A stretch of 64,000 nt of DNA from Cladorhizidae sp. MBARI D1340-BT2. Its lineage: Eukaryota > Porifera > Demospongiae > Poecilosclerida > Cladorhizidae. Shown here piece by piece: positions 58,274-64,000 of this stretch (within the stretch, counting starts at the first letter, position 1; every line of letters begins with the position of its first letter). The notes below the pieces were generated by a model that saw nothing but the letters and a program-made list of their open reading frames with translations, ran no database searches and was not told where the DNA came from. Location of the stretch: positions 4,086,204 through 4,150,203 of the forward strand of contig JAQNBH010000003.1 of the NCBI GenBank assembly GCA_028752905.1, read 5' to 3'. Made by a program: the position numbers and the translations under genes.

Positions 58274-60175
58274 TTACGTAGTCTGATGTCTGCAGCTATC
58301 TGAACAGTACCACTTCCCTTTTGGTTTTCGAGAAATACCAACACATGACCATTCCGTGGGACAAGACAAATTATCACAAGCCACCATCCTTCCAACATCT
58401 TTCCCACCACACAAACAAAATGTGGTTTTCACCTGGTTAGACGTATTCCCTTTGTACGTAAACTTTTCTAGTCGAGATGTTGATGCTGAATCGAAGAACG
58501 AATTAGCTAACAAGCGAGGAAGTAGTACAAACTCAAAAAAATTATCCAACACCGGTTTCACAACCTCAAAGTGCTCTGGATCAGCTAAAATACGTTCCAC
58601 ATGCATGCCACACGTAGACCAGTCACAGAAATCTTTTCCACAAACAGCTAGTTGACCTTGAATTTGGTAGTAGTATGGATGGTCATGGCTTAGATGCACA
58701 GCTCCTTTTTTATCGGGCTTTAAACAGAATGTTGGATCCGAGACATGTTCTGGATGCAAATCTCGAAATTTGAAAGGACATTTAATTTCTATTAACCCAG
58801 TACCACAGCAAGTACAGCTAATCACACCATCAGGTGAAGCTCCAAGGTGAGGAAAACTGGAATTTACATAAAGACCACACGTAGAACACATAAAATTGGA
58901 GTGTGTTGCTTCCATCATTTCTTGATAGAGAGCACGGGCATTATCTTCATTAGTCAATCCCCAGTTAAGTGCTGGAGCTTTTGTAGAGTCAAGGGTTGAC
59001 CTTTCTAGTAGAGATTTTATGAGTGATAGGGGTGGAGAACTAGTAGAGGCTCTAAACACAGAATAAAGCTTTGAAGCAGTAATTCTTCCCTTTCTATGCT
59101 CGTGCCAAAGTGTTGACTGAGCTTGAAGCCTAGTCCTTTCTTCTAGATATGCTGCTGCTTCGTCTGTTATGGACATTCTTTCATAAGTGGCTTTACATTC
59201 AGCTTTAAGCACATCTTTGCTTATACTGGAAAACTTAGGGTCGTAAAGAGAGGTAAGTGATGGCGGCAACTTCTTGACTACTCTAACAGCAGTACTTGAA
59301 TGTGTAGTCTCCATTACGGTTAAAGATGAAAATATAGCAGCTTTTGGTGCGATTCTTTTCAGCCCTATTCGGAATGCTTCAATTGCCTCACTTGATGGTG
59401 GTACTGATACTAATTCCTGATGGATCGATGTTGTACTCGTGCTCTCCTCATTTCTCTTGCGTTTTGACCTTCGAAAGTCGATGTCGACGATTCGGGCTGG
59501 TTCAATCTGTATGTGTAACACATTGATGAGACCTGATTCATGCTTCAATAACTCACTGACCTTACTACAGAATGTTTCATTCCATTGACAATTCTGGGAT
59601 GTAACCAAAGTGTATCCTAGTCGTACAGCACTTTCGACCTTGAAGAGAACAGCCGCAACATGAGAACAACCCTCACCTAAGCTGAAATAACAATGTATCT
59701 ATAAACATGCATATACACCACGTAATAATAGTTGTTTACCCAGCCATGCAAGTGCAGTGTGAAGATAGAATGTCACCTGCTTCCTTGATTATGATCCAGG
59801 GCTCATGTGCATTCGTAGCTGCCTTCTGACTGGGGTTCACCCAGGCCTTCAACACACAATATTTGGCTCCAGTATGACTGAAACTCCACGAAAATACAGT
59901 CCTTACATACCCAGACTGGAAGTAATTGTACGCATCAAGTTGTTTCCAAGATAGAAGCTGTTCCTGGGTGTACACTCCAGGTTGTTGAATGAAGTAAACA
60001 AAGATATGCCCATACTCTACCTTGGGCCAAGTGGTTATGTCTCCTGCGAACTTAGCCTCATTCTCTCGGGCAAGTTGGGGTCATCTGGTAGTGACAAGCC
60101 AATGCAGCTAAGTTTCTCAATATACCGCTTCTTTCCTTTCTCACGCAAACTCTCAAAATAGCTCTCATCTTAGCT
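58274..60175 (-). CDS. SWIM-YqaJ-PHD transposon-borne nuclease
   Basis: Spliced minus-strand gene. The first exon (from about 60,175, start not certain) runs to 59,740. A 58-bp intron follows (59,682-59,739, gt...ag on the minus strand), then a long exon to 58,274. The join restores CTCMAGLGEGCSH, a SWIM zinc finger of form C-x-C-x7-C-x-H. Next comes a PD-(D/E)-x-K nuclease of the lambda exonuclease/YqaJ group, with LGASPDGVI and GLIEIKCP as the catalytic D and E-x-K. The C-terminus is a PHD-like finger (CLCGGKDVGRMVACDN ... WYCSDSC) whose usual histidine is not evident. A one-base lesion near 60,067 breaks only the N-terminal part. Its likely role is processing DNA ends during transposition, by analogy with phage exonucleases; that is inference. 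Confidence 0.78.
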
Positions 60176-60410
60176 TCTTTTACTACAGTGTTCAATGGAC
60201 AAGTTTGCTTTTTGCCCACCAGGGTGTGTGTCACACGCGCGTCTAATGCAGGTGTGATTCACGCCGAAGCTATCTATACAAAATGCATACATTTTATGTT
60301 CCAATTACGTGTCACCTACTATTTTTACAGCAGTCTTGGTTTACTTTAAATCCAACTTATTTTCAAATAATATTATGATAGCTTTATTATTATAACATTA
60401 TTATAACAGG

Positions 60411-62375
60411 TTACACGAGGATTCTCATGCTGGAAGGATGGAACAATTTGCTTTAAAACTCACGAGAAAAGTCCTTGTCATCGTGAAGCTGTGGATGTTG
60501 TAATTACAATACACATGTACCTTCAAGTACACAAGATATTGGTAGACAACTCTCTCGCCAATATGCAAAACTAAAAGAAAACAACCGAGAAGCTTTATAT
60601 CAGATAATGACATCTGTCAAGTTCTTAGGTCGACAAGGACTTTCTCTAAGAGGAGATAAAGATGAGAAAGATGGAAATTTGCATCAACTGCTCTTAATGC
60701 GATCGAAAAAAGATTCGAACCTTGCTGAGTAGCTAAAGAGAAAGGAAAATGTTTATACCAGTCCCGGGATACAAAATGAGATGTTAAAACTGATGAGTCT
60801 CCAAATCCAGCGTGGGATTACATCCCTGCTTCAGTCCTCCTCATTTCTTACCATTATGGCAGATGAGACAACTGACATCTCGAACAGAGAGCAAGTCACA
60901 CTGTTCCTCCGTTGGGTAACTGAAGGTTTAGATGTGCACAAAGAATTCCTTGGATTACATACTGTTGATTCTATTGATGCTGCTACTTTGGTATCTGTTA
61001 TCCAGGACCTCTTTCTGAGACTGAATCTAAGTTTAGAAAAACTCCATGGTCAGTGCTATGATGGGGCAAGTGCCATGAGTGGGAGTAAAAGTGGAGTGGC
61101 GAAAAGAATCAAAGATCTAGAACCCAGGGCGATTTTTACTCATTGCTATGGACATGCGCTTAACAGTGCAGCTTGTGACATGATTAAACAATCTAAGTTC
61201 ATGAAAAATTCCTTGGAGACCACACATGAGATTACAAAGTACTCTCCACGAAGACAGGGAATCTTTCAAAGGGTCAAAGAGAACTTTTCCAGCAGTTGTT
61301 CTGCAGTTATCAGAGTCTTGTGCCCTACTCGGTGGACGTTAAAGCTGAGGCACTTGCTAGCATCATGGATAATTTCGAAGTTTTGAAAGGTACCTGGGAA
61401 GAAGCGGTTGAAGTGGTGAAAGACTCGGAAACTAAAGCTAGGATTCGTGGTGTATCTACACAGATGAGTACATTTGACTATCTATTTGGCAATCTGCTTT
61501 GTCATACGATTTTAAAACATGCAGACAATCTTAGTCATACACCAACATAAATCATTATCAGCAGCAGAGGGTCAGCAGATTGCTAAGATGACAATTCAAA
61601 CCCTCAAATCTATCCGCAATGATCAGTCCTTTAATCTATTCTGGGGAAAAGTTAACCGTAAAGCTGAAGAATTTGACATCGATGAGCCTCAGCTACCAAG
61701 GCGACGCAGACAAACAAAGAGATATATGATGATGGCAACTCTAGCGGTCATTTTCATGATAACCCAAAAGTACTGTACAGGAAGCATTACTACGAAGCAG
61801 TAGACCTGATTGTCAATTGTATTGAAGAAAGGTTCAATCAACCAGGCTATGCGATTTACCAAACTCTTGAATCTCTTTTAAGAAAGGCATGTAAGCAAGC
61901 AGATTTTGATCCTGATCTTAAAATTGTTTGTGATTTCTACAAGGATGACTTTGACCCAGGCCTATTGGAGATTCAGCTTCAAACACTAGGAGTGCATTTC
62001 GGAGGGGTTATGGATGGAATAGCTAATCCTACTATATTTGACATCAAAAGTTACCTACTTTCTCTTTCTTGTGGTCAAGTGTCTCTGCTGTCGCAAGTGA
62101 AGCATCTAATGGAACTCATTTTGGTAATGCCAGCAACAAATGCATCATCGGAAAGATCATTTAGTGCCTTAAGACGTGTTAAGAACTATCTCAGGTCAAG
62201 CATGATGACTCAAGAACGTCTAAACCATCTGATGATGCTCCACGTGCACAAGCAACGGACAGATGCACTGGATCTCAAGTTTGTGGTGAATGAATTTATC
62301 TCCTCAGATCATCGCTCTAATATTTTTGATCTAACTTTTCATAGTGAAACTTTTCATAGTAAACTGATTCTTTAA
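60411..62375 (+). pseudogene. hAT (DUF4371-type) transposase, later exons, broken
   Basis: Continues the hAT gene whose first exon is near 54,780-56,121. A TTF-finger end lies at 60,411-60,510 (VTRGFSCWKDG ... SPCHREAV). A damaged part follows, then the frame 60781-61386 with IMADETTDISNREQVTLFLRW and GQCYDGASAMSGSKSGVAKR. The frame then shifts near 61,310 to 61296-61550, again near 61,530 to 61519-61803, and once more before 61965-62375, which carries the dimerisation signature (LVMPATNASSERSFSALRR). At least four breaks, so inactive. Confidence 0.8.
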
Positions 62376-62890
62376 ACATTTATAATATACTATTTTTACT
62401 TATAACATGATAATCTGTGTTTTCTCGGCATCTGTCCAGCTTGTCATCTGTCCAAAATTTTGCTCACGGCACCTGCAGTGGTAGTAGGAAACAAGGCAAG
62501 GCTAAAACGTGGTATGTTTGTGTCACATTATATACGGCCAGGCAAACGGTTCTCATCACCGCCCGCCTCACTTTGAAGCCACCACTTCAACCTACATTTG
62601 GTTAAATTTGTGGACACGCCCATTATAATTATACCACAATCCAATGGTATGAAGAAGCCATGTGACTATTATTTCTTTTGCAAGTATTTCTCTTTCAAGC
62701 TGGTTTGTTGGATGTTGGTGTTTTTTAAAAGCACTGTTTTGTTGGATGGACAGCCGGTTGTTTTTTGGCGATTGTTTTTGACTAAAAAGAAATTCACAAT
62801 AATGACCTCCCTCCTCACCAATATTTTAAAAATGGGTGATGAGAAACAGTTAGCTACCTGGCCCAAAGCATGAACATCGGTGTTTAAAAT
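62376..62890. other. Unassigned stretch after the hAT body
   Basis: No recognised gene. The expected hAT terminus (reverse of CAGGGCCGTAGC) is not present here, so the right end of the host hAT appears to be deleted or rearranged. Confidence 0.4.
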
Positions 62891-62894
62891 CCAC

Positions 62895-63725
62895 TGTCAG
62901 CATAATTCCTCGCACTGCTTGAAAGTGGCTACATTATCTTTGCTTCCATACTTATGCTATATACGAGGAAAGCCAGGAGGGAGATGAGAGCATGGAAGCA
63001 AATCATGGTTAACTCAGGCAGCAAATTTAGCAGTTGTCATGGTTGGTTGACATTTTTCATAGGCAGTTTGCCACAACCATGTCAGTGCTTTCGAGCGACA
63101 TTCCTCATCATCCAATACAGAGGGCCACTTGTGCTTTCCTCTTAGAAAATCAGCAAATTCTCCCTTGTTATTGTAAAAATAATTCCTCCATTGATCGAAT
63201 CGAGTGGTTACTGAACCCTACCACAGATCCTGCCTCATTAGCAGCTGCTCTACATTTGTCAGTCCAAATCTTGCTATAAAGAATGGGTCTCTAGTCGGCC
63301 AAAGTCTGTCCAGAAAATGTTTGCTATCATTCTTATGGACACTTTCAGGATAAGCTGTTGCTTCTTCTTCTGTAAAGGTAATGGTTGTCAGAGAAGCTAT
63401 CACTGTCACTCTCTTCATCGATGAATAAACTAATGGCAGCACAAATGAGTTGCCCAAGGGATAGAAATTTGGACTGTATTGATCCAATGAAATTGTGGCT
63501 GTCCCAGCTTATGACCTAGGTATAGGTTGACTCACTTCTTGAAGAAGTGTTGTTTCTGATTCAGACTCCAATTCAGGCAACTGTGTCACAGCTGTCCTTG
63601 AAGATTCACTCATATTGGTCATATATAGCGCTTTAGCAGCTCTCATACTCTTAGCTCAGGCTAGCTGATGCTTTCTTTTCACCCATTTGGGCTTTTTTTT
63701 TTGCACTCACATTAGGAGAACAAAA
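62895..63725 (-). pseudogene. DDE transposase relic, U2 copy (N-terminal part)
   Basis: 63,0xx-63,7xx matches 30,040-30,830 of U1: the same acidic start and FTEEEATAYPESVHKND on the minus strand, then the WKNYFYNN region. The catalytic two thirds are missing. A short piece at about 62,895-62,925 (ataattcctcgcactgcttg) is the reverse complement of 30,009-30,036, marking a complex breakpoint next to about 62,960. Confidence 0.6.
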
Positions 63726-63780
63726 AAATCTAGTTCTGTTACCGTGGAAACAGGCAGCGCCCATTTTCGGCACACAAAAA

Positions 63781-64000
63781 AAAGTCATTTCAAGAAAGTG
63801 TTCGCAAGTTATTCGCGCCGTGCGAGTTAAAATGGCTGCTATATAGCACTATAAAATTATTCTCCGTAATTCCTCCTTCGGTTTCACCTAGAAAATTTTC
63901 GTAATCACACCAAGGTGGAAAATCATCAAAGAAAATGGAAGGGTCGAAATGGAAGGGTCGAAAGTTGTCGAGTCTTGAGAAAAGGGTCGTAGGTTATCTG
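63781..64000 (+). repeat. Start of a further direct unit, U3
   Basis: From aagtcatttcaagaaagtgt the sequence matches 13,158-13,380 of U1 closely, including the shared gtcgagtcttgagaaaaggg that U2 lacks. The tandem array therefore continues past the window edge. Confidence 0.85.

Larger units (their letters stand above)
56235..60271. mobile_element. ISL2EU-like DNA transposon, full-length copy
   Basis: 4,037 bp with inverted repeats of about 65 bp starting AGCTTCGGCATGAATCACACC on the left and AGCTTCGGCGTGAATCACACC (reverse) on the right. Both continue through an acgcgcg core to ctggtgggcaaaaag. A dinucleotide AT flanks each side (56233-56234; 60272-60273). Two convergent genes are present: a THAP/DDE transposase (plus) and a SWIM-YqaJ-PHD protein (minus). 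The pairing of a DDE transposase with a YqaJ nuclease and a 2-bp AT site duplication is, from memory, characteristic of the ISL2EU (formerly IS4EU) superfamily. Confidence 0.8.
54584..62375 (+). mobile_element. Composite nest: hAT host with Merlin in exon 1 and ISL2EU-like element in intron 1
   Basis: The hAT starts with CAGGGCCGTAGC at 54,584. First-exon coding of a DUF4371-type hAT (VVPDVPHQ before Merlin; PLDFHYPKRSFGV after it, from about 55,950; then SFQPSWYSQWHYVESKDA) runs to a donor gtaagt at 56,122. The intron holds the ISL2EU-like element (56,235-60,271) and ends in ataacag at 60,410. Exon 2 resumes in phase with VTRGFSCWKDGTICFKTHEK. The catalytic body follows to 62,375. I did not find the hAT right terminus; it may be lost. 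Confidence 0.75.
30840..63780 (+). repeat. Direct repeat unit U2 of the amplified segment, enlarged by insertions
   Basis: Same order as U1 but lengthened by a gypsy retrotransposon, a piggyBac-like element, an intact hAT, a second TTAA element and the hAT/Merlin/ISL2EU-like nest. Near its start it also has about 380 bp (about 31,000-31,380) absent from the equivalent places at 13,345 and 63,985. Confidence 0.8.

Noticed and set aside
58274..59975. YqaJ domain as evidence for an integrated phage or bacterial contamination
   Set aside because: The gene has a spliceosomal intron, eukaryotic SWIM and PHD fingers, and lies inside an element with a THAP transposase.
919..63780. The whole amplified segment as a giant cargo-carrying transposon with a GT14 gene as cargo
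   Set aside because: No terminal inverted repeats, target-site duplications or common recombinase were found at the unit borders (about 13,143, 30,840, 63,780). The inverted copies end at irregular junctions. Segmental duplication explains it better.

Overview
This window is eukaryotic and almost entirely transposon-derived. The coding capacity is metazoan-type: a Golgi GT14 glycosyltransferase with an upstream 3' splice signal, THAP, BED/TTF, SWIM and PHD zinc fingers, short spliceosomal introns, and hAT, Merlin, PIF/ISL2EU-like, TTAA-inserting and Ty3/gypsy elements. The sequence is AT-rich. I infer an early-branching marine invertebrate, possibly a demosponge, but no single-copy marker gene fixes the species. 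I recognise no tRNA, rRNA, CRISPR array or bacterial operon.

Layout. One ancestral segment of roughly 14 kb (LINE scrap, GT14 gene, 63-bp minisatellite, small hAT derivative, about 3.3 kb of non-coding DNA, decayed DDE transposase) occurs repeatedly. It is in direct orientation at about 13,144-30,840 (U1), about 30,840-63,780 (U2) and from about 63,781 to beyond the window (U3). Parts of it occur in inverted orientation at about 919-5,766 and about 5,770-13,143. Comparing copies gives natural empty sites, so later insertions can be delimited exactly. In U1 these are a TTAA element (14,230-17,629) with a hAT inside it. In U2 they are a 5.2-kb Ty3/gypsy element with 173-bp LTRs (32,052-37,282), a piggyBac-like TTAA element (37,461-38,412), a 3.4-kb hAT with an intact 728-residue transposase (38,911-42,349) and a second TTAA element (45,836-47,461). 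U2 also carries a nest (54,584 to about 62,400): a hAT whose first exon holds a Merlin element and whose first intron holds an ISL2EU-like element. Part of this nest is also present, inverted, at 5,770-11,091.

Genes. The most gene-like reading frames are the GT14 genes (intact at 2,584-4,275 and 42,671-44,365; a third copy at 18,412-20,100 is a pseudogene), the 728-residue hAT transposase, and the SWIM-YqaJ-PHD nuclease of the ISL2EU-like element (58,274 to about 60,175). Nearly everything else is a broken transposase or retroelement frame. The GT14 proteins should be type II Golgi enzymes adding beta-1,6-N-acetylglucosamine branches. The other proteins serve, or served, transposition. I see no operon-like or multi-gene host pathway; the window's interest lies in the nested insertions and the amplified, partly palindromic segment.
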